Positions 16,173-24,681 of a DNA stretch of 64,000 nucleotides are shown here, in pieces (position 1 is the first letter of the stretch; every line of letters starts with the position of its first letter). The translations under genes were made by a program, and so were the position numbers. The notes under the pieces are model-generated. The model was not told where the DNA came from. It saw nothing but the letters and a program-made list of their open reading frames with translations, and made no database searches. Origin of the DNA: MW101C3 sp943367595. Lineage in GTDB: Bacteria > Cyanobacteriota > Cyanobacteriia > PCC-6307 > Cyanobiaceae. The stretch spans positions 1 through 64,000 of the forward strand of contig CALRJS020000016.1 of assembly GCA_943367595.1 (NCBI GenBank), written 5' to 3'.

Positions 16173-17465
16173 ATGGCCCTCAGCATTGAGCTGCATGCCG
16201 AGCTGGCGCCTGAGCCGCAGGTGGCCCGGTTGCTGGAGGCCTGGCAGCGGGGCCAGTGCGTGGGCTTGTGCGCTGCGGGGGAAGGGGAGCGGCTGGCGGC
16301 GGCCATGGCGGGCTGCCCGCCGCTGGCGGCGCCGGGGGTGGTGATCGGCAGCGGCGGCAGCCGTGGCGGGCGCCGCTGGTGCGTGCAGCCGCTGGCCCAC
16401 CTGCAGGCCTCGGCCCGCGCCACAGCCGCCTGGCTGCAGACACTCGGCCTCGACCCCGCTGCCTGCCTGCAGCTCAATCCGCTGCCGCTGCAGCACACGA
16501 GCGGCCTGATGCCGGTGCTGCGCGCCCGCCAGTGGGGCGGCCAGTGGCGCTGGCTGGCGCCCCAGCTGCTGCGTGCGCCGGCGGAACTGGCAGAGGCGGT
16601 GCCGCTGCCGACGGATCGCCCGGTGCTGCTGTCGCTGGTGCCCACCCAGCTGCAGCGCCTGCTGGCGGATCCGGCGGCGCGGCGTTGGTTGCGGGGGGTG
16701 GCGGTGATCTGGACCGGTGGTGGCCCCCTGTCGCCGGACCTGGCCGCCTGGGCCCGGCGCGAGGACATCCGCCTCTCCCCTTGCTACGGGGCCACCGAAA
16801 CCGCCGCCATGGTCACGGCGTTGCCGCCGCAGCGCTTCCTGGCCGGCGATGGGGGTTGCGGCCACCCCCTCGACGACGTGACCCTGCGCCTGAACCCCGC
16901 CGATGGCGCGATCGAGCTGCGTTGCGGGCGACTCAGCCCGGGCTGGCTGGCCGCCGACGGCAGCGGCCTGCGCCCCTTCGCTGAACCCGGCGGCGATGGC
17001 TGGTGGGCCAGCGGCGATGCCGGGCAGCTCACACCGGCCGGTCTGCAGGTGCTGGGCCGGCTCGACGGCGCCATCCACAGCGGCGGCGAAACCGTGTTTC
17101 CCGAGCAGGTGGAGCAGCGGCTGAAGGCTCTGGCGGCCGCCGCCGGCCTGCCGCTGGCGGATCTGCTGCTGTTGCCGGTCACCGATCCGCTCTGGGGCGA
17201 GCGGCTGGTGGCTCTGTTCCGTCCGCTGCCCGTAGGCGCTGGTGGGGGTAGGGCCGGAGCTGGTGGTGGGGCCGGCGCTACTGGGGCTGATGCGCTGGTG
17301 CGTGAGCATTTGATGGCGCTGGCCCGCCGCCTGCCGCCGGCCGAGCGGCCGCTGCACTGGTGGACGTGCCCCTCGCTGGCACGCACCGAAACCGGCAAGT
17401 GGCAGCGGCCGCGCTGGCATGAATGGTTGCGGCAACAGCATGAAATCAACCCCGAACCCCGCTAA
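16173..17465 (+). CDS. menE: o-Succinylbenzoate-CoA ligase
   Basis: Adenylate-forming enzyme that activates o-succinylbenzoate with CoA. Signature segments are LPLQHTSGLMPVLRA, VIWTGGGPLSPDLAAW, CYGATETAAMV, GRLDGAIHSGGETVFPEQVE and the C-terminal lysine in TETGKWQRPRW. Length is 430 residues, with a Gly/Ala-rich linker near residue 360. It lies directly downstream of menC. Confidence 0.92.
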   Translation: MALSIELHAELAPEPQVARLLEAWQRGQCVGLCAAGEGERLAAAMAGCPPLAAPGVVIGSGGSRGGRRWCVQPLAHLQASARATAAWLQTLGLDPAACLQLNPLPLQHTSGLMPVLRARQWGGQWRWLAPQLLRAPAELAEAVPLPTDRPVLLSLVPTQLQRLLADPAARRWLRGVAVIWTGGGPLSPDLAAWARREDIRLSPCYGATETAAMVTALPPQRFLAGDGGCGHPLDDVTLRLNPADGAIELRCGRLSPGWLAADGSGLRPFAEPGGDGWWASGDAGQLTPAGLQVLGRLDGAIHSGGETVFPEQVEQRLKALAAAAGLPLADLLLLPVTDPLWGERLVALFRPLPVGAGGGRAGAGGGAGATGADALVREHLMALARRLPPAERPLHWWTCPSLARTETGKWQRPRWHEWLRQQHEINPEPR

Positions 17466-17490
17466 AGAGGGTGCGCATTGACCGCCACCG

Positions 17491-17757
17491 ATGGCTGACC
17501 TGACCGATTCCGAAATCGCCAACAAGAAACTGGTCGCAGGACTGCTGGGACTGTTTCTTGGTTCGCTGGGCATTCACAAATTCATGCTCGGTTACACCAA
17601 AGCCGGCATCATCATGCTGCTGGTCACTGTGCTCACCTGTGGATTCGGCGGCTTCGTGATGGGTGTGATCGGTCTAATTGAAGGCATCATTTATCTCGCC
17701 GCCACCCCGCAGGATTTCAAGGCCACGTACATCGACGCCCAGAAGGAGTGGTTCTGA
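17491..17757 (+). CDS. TM2 domain membrane protein
   Basis: An 88-residue protein with the TM2 domain: a short lead helix, LLGLFLGSLGIHKFMLGYT, then a second membrane helix and GVIGLIEGIIYLA. The domain is widespread, with two membrane passes, but its function in bacteria is unknown. It follows menE after 25 bases. Confidence 0.9.
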   Translation: MADLTDSEIANKKLVAGLLGLFLGSLGIHKFMLGYTKAGIIMLLVTVLTCGFGGFVMGVIGLIEGIIYLAATPQDFKATYIDAQKEWF

Positions 17758-17939
17758 TGGCGAAGCAACGTGCCGGTGCAGCCCGTCGAGCCCTGCTGCT
17801 CGTGGTGCTGGGCGTGGGCGGCGTGGCCAGCGTCAGCCTGGCCCCCGGTCTCGCGCTGGAACCGCTCCATCCCCTCACGCTGTTGGCCTCCCTGCTGCCC
17901 CTGCAGCTGGCGGGCCTGCTGTGGGTCTTCGGCCGCTAG
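17757..17939 (+). CDS. Small membrane protein, unknown
   Basis: About 60 residues with a basic N-terminus (MAKQRAGAARRA) and two hydrophobic stretches. The ATG at 17757 overlaps the TM2 stop by one base (TGATG) and has AAGGAG nine bases upstream; a GTG at 17748 is possible. I recognise no family. Tight coupling to the TM2 gene argues that it is real. Its end overlaps the menI stop region by four bases. Confidence 0.6.
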   Translation: MAKQRAGAARRALLLVVLGVGGVASVSLAPGLALEPLHPLTLLASLLPLQLAGLLWVFGR

Positions 17940-18514
17940 CCCGGGGCGGGCTCCGTTGCTGGTGTTGCGGGTTCCACTGGTGCTGCAGACGCTGATGAAG
18001 CAGCCGCTGCTGAGGCCATGAGCCAGCGTTCGATCCCATCCGGCAGCGCCTGCCGTTGCCTTGCCGCTGGATCGATCGCCACATGGCGCAGCCGGGCCCG
18101 CGCCACCTCACGCCCTTCACTGGTGAAGTGATAAGCCACCTCGAAGCTCGACGGCTCCAGGCGCTGTGGCTCCAGCCGGATCGACAGCGGCGCGCCGCAG
18201 ACGAGTGGCCGCCGATAGTCGGCGTCGCAGTGCACCACCGGCAGCGCGCCGGCAGGCATGGCGGCCGGGGTCGGAAAGATCTCCTCGGCCGGAATGCCGA
18301 AGCGCTCCAGGCTTTCCTCCCAGGCTTCGTGGCACCAGCGCAGCAACTGATGGAAATGCATCACGCCGGCGGCATCGGTGTCGCCGAAGCGCACCACGCG
18401 CCGCAGCTCCAGCCAGTCGGCGGGATCCCGGGCGGTGCCGGATTCCCCCAACGCCGGACGGATCGCCTTTCCTCCCGACTCCGGGTCGATCGCTCCCTCC
18501 CCTGGCTGCATCAC
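17936..18514 (-). CDS. menI: 1,4-Dihydroxy-2-naphthoyl-CoA thioesterase
   Basis: Hot-dog fold (4HBT) thioesterase that releases DHNA from CoA before prenylation by MenA. The cyanobacterial signature VRFGDTDAAGVMHFHQLL with catalytic Asp, followed by WCHEAWEESLERFGIP, is present. The first 35 and last 25 residues are low-complexity extensions. Placement beside menF-menA-menC-menE supports the pathway assignment over a generic acyl-CoA thioesterase. Confidence 0.88.
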   Translation of the reverse strand: MMQPGEGAIDPESGGKAIRPALGESGTARDPADWLELRRVVRFGDTDAAGVMHFHQLLRWCHEAWEESLERFGIPAEEIFPTPAAMPAGALPVVHCDADYRRPLVCGAPLSIRLEPQRLEPSSFEVAYHFTSEGREVARARLRHVAIDPAARQRQALPDGIERWLMASAAAASSASAAPVEPATPATEPAPG

Positions 18515-18778
18515 ACCCCTTCAGCCTCCCTGCCACCTGCCCATCCTGGTGGGCTGCCCTGCAGATTTGGCACGCTGGCCGAGCCCCGCACACCCGCGGA
18601 GCAGCCCGCGAGCCCTGCGATCGCGGAGAGGCTCGCGAGCCTCAATCCACCCCGGAGTGGTGGTGGCCTCTCGCGCCGTGGCGCTCGCCTGCGGGCGCGG
18701 GATTTCCGCCGTTCGTGACAGGTCTGTTGTCGGCTGTGGTCACCACGACTACGTTCCCCACAGTGCGTTGTTTTTCTT

Positions 18779-19465
18779 TTGGCCGCAGCGATCGCTTACG
18801 AGCCGCCCAGCATCAACAAGGCCTGGGCGGCGTTTGTGGCCCATATCCCCACCATCCTGTTGATCTGGGTGGCCACGATCGTCATCGCCGTGATCGGCTT
18901 TGTCGTGTCGGTGATCTTTTCATTGATCGGGATCGGCCTGGCCGGCGGGAACACCGATGCCGAAGCCGTGGGGACGCTGGCGGTGTGGCTGGGCAATCTC
19001 TCCCAGGTGCCGTTCGCGATCCTCTCCAATCTGGTGGGCGTGCTGTTCGTGGCCGTGCCCGCCATGCATTACGACACTGGCGAAACCATTTCCCCTCAGG
19101 AGGCTTTCCGCGCCCTGCTGCAGCGGCCCCTGCGTTATCTGCTCGCTGGTGCGTTGTTCTCGGTGGCGACCACCGTGGGCTTCCTGCTCTGCATTCTTCC
19201 CGGTATTGCCGTGGCGTTGGTGACACCGGTGTTTGTGAACAGAATCTTCCTCAGTGATCAGCCGATTGTGGAGGCGTTTGCGTCTTCATTCCAGGCGGTG
19301 TATCGCTCCCCGCGCGGCCGCACGTTTGCCGGCATTCAGCTGCTCACCTGGCTGGTCGTGCTGATCGTTTCCGTCTGCACCTGCGGCCTCGGTGCCCTGG
19401 TGGCCGTGCCGGTGGGCACCTTCTACATCCAGAACTCCGCCTATCACCAGGGCGCCATCAGCTAG
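18779..19465 (+). CDS. Multi-pass membrane protein, unknown function
   Basis: A 228-residue protein with about five or six hydrophobic helices (for example IPTILLIWVATIVIAVIGFVV, YLLAGALFSVATTVGFLLCI). The motif SPQEAFRALLQRPLRY between helices and SFQAVYRSPRG resemble the DUF975-like or glycerophosphodiesterase-type membrane domain, where similar amphipathic repeats occur. I cannot assign a function. The only in-frame start is TTG at 18779, which contributes to uncertainty about the N-terminus. Confidence 0.7.
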   Translation: MAAAIAYEPPSINKAWAAFVAHIPTILLIWVATIVIAVIGFVVSVIFSLIGIGLAGGNTDAEAVGTLAVWLGNLSQVPFAILSNLVGVLFVAVPAMHYDTGETISPQEAFRALLQRPLRYLLAGALFSVATTVGFLLCILPGIAVALVTPVFVNRIFLSDQPIVEAFASSFQAVYRSPRGRTFAGIQLLTWLVVLIVSVCTCGLGALVAVPVGTFYIQNSAYHQGAIS

Positions 19466-19508
19466 CTCCGTCGCCGCCTCACGCCCGCACCCGCGCAGGC
19501 GAGGCGGG

Positions 19509-19889
19509 CTATCCGCTCGGAAACGCCGGCAGGCCGAGCCCGTAGGCCAGGCTCATGCGCCCGGCCCAATAGAGCAGCAAGGCGGCGGCAGTCAGCACCA
19601 GCTGGCGGCCTTTCAGAGCCCATGGCACCAGCCGGCCGCTGCGTAACGCCGCCACCGACCACACCAGCAGCGCGGCCGCAGCCAGCGGCCCGAAGGCGTG
19701 TAGCTGCACTGAGGTGGCGAGCTGGCCGTTGAGGGCGGCTGCTGTGGCCCGGGTGAGGAAGCAGGTGGGGCAGGGAATCCCCGTGAGCGCCCGCAGCGGG
19801 CAGGACAGCCCCGGCAGGCCGCCGTGCCAGCCCTTCAGCCAGAGGTAACCGGTGAGCAGCGCCGGCAGGGCCACACCGCAGCGACGCAA
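19509..19889 (-). CDS. DUF2752 membrane protein
   Basis: About 126 residues with the DUF2752 signature CPLRALTGIPCPTCFLTRA between hydrophobic segments. The paired Cys residues and the conserved CP...G.PCP pattern define the family, whose role is unknown. No ATG is in frame after the ndhH stop at 19946; TTG at 19889 or GTG at 19874 are the likely starts. I used the TTG. It lies just downstream of ndhH on the same strand. Confidence 0.75.
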   Translation of the reverse strand: MRRCGVALPALLTGYLWLKGWHGGLPGLSCPLRALTGIPCPTCFLTRATAAALNGQLATSVQLHAFGPLAAAALLVWSVAALRSGRLVPWALKGRQLVLTAAALLLYWAGRMSLAYGLGLPAFPSG

Positions 19890-19945
19890 CTGAGCGAGCC
19901 AGCGCTGACGCCGGCTCCGCTGCGGATCACGGCGGCGCGAGCTGC

Positions 19946-21130
19946 TCAGCGATCCACCGAGCCCATGATCACGTCGATGGAGCCGAGGATCGCCATGATG
20001 TCGGCCACCTTGGCCCCGGTGAGGATGTGGGGCAGGATCTGCAGGTTGTTGAAATCGGCGGCGCGGATCTTCCAACGCCAGGGGGTGACGTCGTCGTTGC
20101 CCATGATGAACACGCCCAGCTCCCCTTTGCCTGATTCCAGCCGCGCGTAGAGCTCACCGCCGGGAATCTTGAAGGTGGGAGCCACCTTCTTGGCGATGTA
20201 CTGGTAATCGAAGCCGAAGGATTCACCCCCCTTGCCTTCGCTCATGCGCCTGGCTTCCAGGTTCTCGGTGGGGCCACCGGGAATTCCCTTGCAGGCCTGC
20301 CGCAGGATCTTCAGCGACTGACGCATCTCTTCGATGCGCACCTGATAGCGCGCATAGCAATCGCCTTCCGTGCGCCAGGCCACGTCCCAGTCGAAGTCGT
20401 CGTAGCACTCGTAGTGATCCACCTTGCGCAGATCCCAGGGCACGCCGGAGGCTCGCAGCATCGGCCCCGACAGGCTCCAGTTGATCGCCATTTCACGGCT
20501 GATCACGCCGAGACCCTGGATGCGACGCTTGAAGATCGGGTTGTTGGTGATCAGTTTTTCGTATTCATCGATCTTCGGGCCGAACCAGTCGCAGAAGTCG
20601 AGACACTTCTCCAGCCAGCCATAGGGAAGATCGGCAGCCACGCCACCGATGCGGAAGTAGTTGTTGTTGATGAGTCGCTGGCCGGTGGCCGCTTCCCAGA
20701 GGTCGTAGATCATCTCCCGTTCGCGGAAGATGTAGAAGAACGGCGTCTGGGCGCCCACATCCGCCAGGAATGGGCCCAGCCAGAGCAGGTGGTTGGCGAT
20801 GCGGTTGAGCTCCAGCATCAGCACCCGGATGTAGCTGGCCCGCTTCGGCACAGGGATGTCTGCCAGCCGCTCGGGCGCATTCACCGTGATCGCCTCGTTG
20901 AACATGCCGGCGGCATAGTCCCAGCGGCTCACGTAGGGCACGAACATCACGTTCGTGCGGTTCTCGGCGATCTTCTCCATGCCGCGGTGGAGGTAGCCGA
21001 TCACCGGCTCGCAGTCCACCACGTCCTCGCCGTCGAGGGTGACAACCAGCCGCAACACCCCGTGCATCGAGGGGTGGTGGGGCCCGAAGTTCACCACCAT
21101 CGGCTCGGTGCGTGTTTCGAGCTGCGTCAT
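19946..21130 (-). CDS. ndhH: NAD(P)H-quinone oxidoreductase subunit H
   Basis: Peripheral-arm subunit of thylakoid NDH-1 (the 49-kDa subunit homologue), near the quinone site, used in cyclic electron flow and respiration. Characteristic segments are MVVNFGPHHPSMHGVLRL, IGYLHRGMEKIAE, VPYVSRWDYAAGMFNE and the C-terminal SIDVIMGSVDR. The ATG at 21130 gives 394 residues, the standard length. It is divergent from rsmH, and the two start codons overlap within CATG. Confidence 0.97.
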   Translation of the reverse strand: MTQLETRTEPMVVNFGPHHPSMHGVLRLVVTLDGEDVVDCEPVIGYLHRGMEKIAENRTNVMFVPYVSRWDYAAGMFNEAITVNAPERLADIPVPKRASYIRVLMLELNRIANHLLWLGPFLADVGAQTPFFYIFREREMIYDLWEAATGQRLINNNYFRIGGVAADLPYGWLEKCLDFCDWFGPKIDEYEKLITNNPIFKRRIQGLGVISREMAINWSLSGPMLRASGVPWDLRKVDHYECYDDFDWDVAWRTEGDCYARYQVRIEEMRQSLKILRQACKGIPGGPTENLEARRMSEGKGGESFGFDYQYIAKKVAPTFKIPGGELYARLESGKGELGVFIMGNDDVTPWRWKIRAADFNNLQILPHILTGAKVADIMAILGSIDVIMGSVDR

Positions 21131-22088
21131 GGCGCCGGGGCGGGCGAACGGTCCGCCGGATCTTAGGAAGGGATGGCCGCAACAAGGGCCTTTGCCGCCA
21201 GACGCCCCGCCAGGGTTCCACCATCTGTCGGTGCTTGCCGACCCCGTGCTGGCGGCCTTCAGCGGCCTGCCCGCCGGCGCCACCGTGATCGACGCCACCG
21301 TGGGCGGCGGCGGCCACAGCGCCCTGCTGCTGGAGGCGCACCCCGATCTGCAGCTGATCGGCCTGGATCAGGACCCCACCGCCCTGGCCGCCTCCGCCAC
21401 GCGGCTGGCCCCGTTCGGCGAGCGGGTGCGCCTGATCGCCACCAATTTCGCCGCCTACACTCCCGCCGCCCCTGTGCACGGGGTGCTGGCCGATCTAGGC
21501 GTGAGCAGTCCCCAGCTGGATGTGGCGGAGCGCGGCTTCAGCTTCCGCGCCGATGGCCCCCTCGACATGCGCATGAACACCAGCGCCGGCGAGAGTGCCG
21601 CCGAGCTGCTCGACCGCCTCGATGAGAAGGACCTTGCGGACCTGATCTATGCCTACGGCGAGGAACGGCTCTCGCGGCGGATCGCCCGCCGCATCGTCGA
21701 GCAGCGCCCCTGGAGCCCGGCGGACCGAACGGGCGGCGGCACCAGCGCCCTGGCCTACCTGGTGGCCGGCTGCTACCCGCCGGCCGCCCGGCGCGGCCGC
21801 ATTCACCCCGCCACCCGCACCTTCCAGGCCCTGCGCATCGCCGTCAACGATGAGCTCGGCGCCCTCGACCGCTTCCTGCAGCAGGCACCGCAGTGGTTGC
21901 TGCCGGGCGGCGTCCTGGCGGTGATCAGCTTCCATTCGCTCGAAGACCGCCGCGTCAAGACGGCCTTTCTGAGCGATGAACGCCTGGAGCGGCGCACGCG
22001 CAAGCCGCTGATCGCCACGGAGGCAGAGCAGGAGGCCAATCCCCGCAGCCGCTCCTCCAAGCTGCGGGTGGCGGCCAGGCGCGGTTGA
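21129..22088 (+). CDS. rsmH: 16S rRNA m4C1402 N4-methyltransferase
   Basis: SAM-dependent enzyme methylating N4 of C1402 in the ribosomal P site. The SAM motif DATVGGGGHSALLLE, LDQDPTAL, GVLADLGVSSPQLD, RGFSFRADGPLDMRM and FHSLEDRRVK are all typical. The start is uncertain: ATG 21129 gives 319 residues with an unusual 30-residue leader and overlaps the ndhH start codon; a TTG near 21199 would leave a more typical N-terminus. Confidence 0.93.
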   Translation: MAPGRANGPPDLRKGWPQQGPLPPDAPPGFHHLSVLADPVLAAFSGLPAGATVIDATVGGGGHSALLLEAHPDLQLIGLDQDPTALAASATRLAPFGERVRLIATNFAAYTPAAPVHGVLADLGVSSPQLDVAERGFSFRADGPLDMRMNTSAGESAAELLDRLDEKDLADLIYAYGEERLSRRIARRIVEQRPWSPADRTGGGTSALAYLVAGCYPPAARRGRIHPATRTFQALRIAVNDELGALDRFLQQAPQWLLPGGVLAVISFHSLEDRRVKTAFLSDERLERRTRKPLIATEAEQEANPRSRSSKLRVAARRG

Positions 22089-22097
22089 GGCCTGCCG

Positions 22098-23477
22098 TCA
22101 GTGCGGCGGCATGGGGATGTAGAGCGGCGGCGCGCCGGGAAAGCCGTTGCGGGCCAGCTTTTCTGTGTCCGGCTCCGGCGGCAGGAGATGCACGAAGAAC
22201 GAATCGCGCCGCTCTACCGGCAGCGGCTCCGGATCGGGGCGATCGGCGATGGCGTAGGTCACGTCCATGCGCACATGCAGGTAACCAGGCACGAGTTCGG
22301 CATGGTCCGCTGGCGTGTCGGCGAAGGTGAAGTGCAGGAGCTTCTGCCCCTCCACCTTCATCACCCGGCGCTCGCTCTCGCTCCACTGAGCGGGGAACGG
22401 ATTCCAGCGTGATCCCTGCTGGATGTACAGCTGCACGTCGAGAGGCAGCAGGTAGAGCGTCTGACCGACAGCGAGATTCTCGACGGCGATCGTGCCCTGG
22501 TAGGTCCCTGCGCCGGTCCTCTCCATGGCCAGGAGTTCGGCCGAGAGGCCACTGAAGGCCAGCCGCTGCAGGCGGTCGCGCTGGTTTCTGGCGCTGAGCT
22601 GCCGCCGCTGCCGCGCTTGCCACAGCGCCGTGGCCCCCAGCACCGAGAGCCCACCCGCCAGAGCCCCGGCCAGCAACCGACGCCGCCCTGTACGGACCGG
22701 CCCGTTCTGGAGGGCCTCGCTCCGGCCGGCCGCGGCTGCCGCTGACACCAGCGACCGTCCGGCCATGGCCTGCGCGGATGGATCCCCGAGGATCCCGGCC
22801 TCCAGTTCGAGCCTGCGGTCGCAGCGCCAGGCCACAGCCTCGCTGTGGGTCACGATCAGCAGGGCCGTGCCAGAGCGTGCGCACAGCGACTCCAGCAGGC
22901 CCATCACCTCCAGCTCGCTGCCGCCGTCCAGGTTGCTGGTGGGTTCGTCGGCGAGCAGCAGGCTGGGCCGGTTCATCAGCGCGCGGGCCAGGATTGCGCG
23001 GCGGATCTCGCCACCGGACAGCTGGCCTGGCCGCGTGTCCCTGCGCTGGCCCAGACCGACGGCCTCCAGCCAGTTCTCCGCCTCGGCCAGCAGGTCGGAG
23101 CTGCTGCGCTGGCCATCCAGCTGGCCTGGCAGGAGCAGGTTCTCCAGGGTCGACAGGGTCGGCAGCAGGCTGGTGAACTGGCTCATGAAGCCCAGCGGCC
23201 CCCGCCGCAGCCGGCAACGCGCCGCGGCCGGCAGGCGCCAGAGGTCGAGGGGAGCCGCGTGGCCAGGGTGGCCGCCGAGGTCGATGCCCAGTGCGATGGT
23301 GCCGGCATCGGGCCGGCTGAGGCCCGCCAGCATGGCCAGCAGGGTCGACTTTCCCGATCCGGAGCGTCCCAGGATTGCCACCCGCTCACCTGCGTGCAGC
23401 TGCAGGCTGGCCTCACGCACGCCGGCGTTGCCGAACCACCGTTGCAACCCCTTGGCCCGCAGCAACGGCTCAGCCAT
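22098..23477 (-). CDS. LolD/MacB-type ABC ATPase fused to an unknown anchored domain
   Basis: Residues 1-235 form an ABC ATPase of the lipoprotein-export/MacB type: Walker A GRSGSGKSTL (37-46), signature LSGGE (153-157), Walker B LLLADEPTSNLD and H211. A linker and one transmembrane helix (about 267-285) follow. The last 160 residues (300-459) form a beta-rich domain I do not recognise, with YLLPLDVQLYIQQG, LLHFTFADTPADHAELVPG and a Pro-rich end. If the helix is inserted, this domain lies outside the cytoplasm. Such a fusion is unusual for LolD. The start overlaps the permease end by eight bases. Confidence 0.85.
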   Translation of the reverse strand: MAEPLLRAKGLQRWFGNAGVREASLQLHAGERVAILGRSGSGKSTLLAMLAGLSRPDAGTIALGIDLGGHPGHAAPLDLWRLPAAARCRLRRGPLGFMSQFTSLLPTLSTLENLLLPGQLDGQRSSSDLLAEAENWLEAVGLGQRRDTRPGQLSGGEIRRAILARALMNRPSLLLADEPTSNLDGGSELEVMGLLESLCARSGTALLIVTHSEAVAWRCDRRLELEAGILGDPSAQAMAGRSLVSAAAAAGRSEALQNGPVRTGRRRLLAGALAGGLSVLGATALWQARQRRQLSARNQRDRLQRLAFSGLSAELLAMERTGAGTYQGTIAVENLAVGQTLYLLPLDVQLYIQQGSRWNPFPAQWSESERRVMKVEGQKLLHFTFADTPADHAELVPGYLHVRMDVTYAIADRPDPEPLPVERRDSFFVHLLPPEPDTEKLARNGFPGAPPLYIPMPPH

Positions 23478-24681
23478 CGTCCTGCACCAGCTCCAGGGGG
23501 TCGAGTCGAAGCACGGGGGCCATCGCCAGAGCCGCCGCCAGGGCGCCGATGCCCGTGACCAGCACCCACAGCCCAGCGGCCAGAGACCCCTGCGCCGCCG
23601 CCGCAGGCCAGTGAAGCGCAAGCCCGCTGATCGCCAGTCGCTCCCCCAGCAGCCTGCGGATGGGCGGGCCGATCAGGGCGGCGGCCCCCAGGCCAAGACC
23701 GCCGCCGCTGCCGCAGATCAGGCTCGCCTCGCCCACCAACAGCCCCAGCACCTGGTGAGGCAGAGCCCCCAGGCTGAGCAGCAGGCCCATCTCCCGGTGG
23801 CGCTCAGAGGCGATGCCGGCGTACATGAGCGTGAGCAGGAGGCCGAAGCACAGCAGCAGGATCACGCTGAGCAGCACCAGCACGGTCGCCATCGCGGTGC
23901 CGGCCCGGCGCACCACGGCGAACACGGTGCGGCCGCCCACCACCTGCACGTCCTCGAGCTGGGCCAGCAGGCGGAAGCGCAGGCGTTCGATCGGCATCCC
24001 CTCCGGCGCCTGCACCAGCAGGCCGTTCACCCCCAGCGTCGCGGGGCTGTGGCTGGGAACGAGCTGCTCCAGGTCGTGCAGCGTGAGGAACAGGCCGTTC
24101 TCATGGGAGGCGATGCCTGTGGGGGCCAGGCGGCCGTGGATCTGGAAGGTCAGCCCGAGAAGCTGCAGCCGATCACCCAGGCGGCCGCGGATACTGGACC
24201 CCAGGATCACCTGGCCGTCCTGGAAGTCGATCCCACGGCTGCTCTCCAGCCAGGGGAGCACGGTGCTGTCGCGCTGGGGGTCGATGCCGTACAGCGGCAG
24301 GCTCGTGTGCGCGGCAAGCCCGACCTCCAGCGCCAGGCGATCGCTGCCGCTCACCGCACGCTGAGGGCTGATCCGCACAGGCCCTTCGATCAGGGCGGCC
24401 TGCTCCAGCGTGGTGGGGCTGAGGGGGGGCGCCTCCGGTTGCACGGCCAGGAGCGCCTGGGTGAGGTTCACCGTGGCGCCCTGGCGCACCACCAGGAGAT
24501 CGGCACCCAGCCTGGAGAAGCTGCTCTCCAGCGACTGCTCCAGGGATCCCAGCAGGACCACGGTGAGAAAACTGAGGCCAGTGGCGAGTGCGACGGCCAC
24601 GGCCAGCAACCCCGACCGCAACGGTCGGCGCGTGACGTTGCTCACGACCAGGCGGCACAGGGTGCGGAACCCGGCGTTCAC
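23470..24681 (-). CDS. FtsX/LolC-E-type ABC transporter permease
   Basis: A 403-residue permease with one N-terminal helix (about 22-45), a large extracytoplasmic MacB-like domain (about 50-260) and three C-terminal helices starting with TVLVLLSVILLLCFGLLL. This is the FtsX/MacB topology of lipoprotein-releasing or mechanotransmitting ABC systems. The loop ASERHREMGLLLSLGA is typical. It overlaps the propeller gene by four bases upstream and the ATPase gene by eight downstream, so the three are one transcription unit. Confidence 0.85.
   Translation of the reverse strand: MNAGFRTLCRLVVSNVTRRPLRSGLLAVAVALATGLSFLTVVLLGSLEQSLESSFSRLGADLLVVRQGATVNLTQALLAVQPEAPPLSPTTLEQAALIEGPVRISPQRAVSGSDRLALEVGLAAHTSLPLYGIDPQRDSTVLPWLESSRGIDFQDGQVILGSSIRGRLGDRLQLLGLTFQIHGRLAPTGIASHENGLFLTLHDLEQLVPSHSPATLGVNGLLVQAPEGMPIERLRFRLLAQLEDVQVVGGRTVFAVVRRAGTAMATVLVLLSVILLLCFGLLLTLMYAGIASERHREMGLLLSLGALPHQVLGLLVGEASLICGSGGGLGLGAAALIGPPIRRLLGERLAISGLALHWPAAAAQGSLAAGLWVLVTGIGALAAALAMAPVLRLDPLELVQDDG

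Noticed and set aside
18610..18800. GCGATCGC octamers
   Set aside because: These are HIP1 sites, common throughout many cyanobacterial genomes, so not locally informative.
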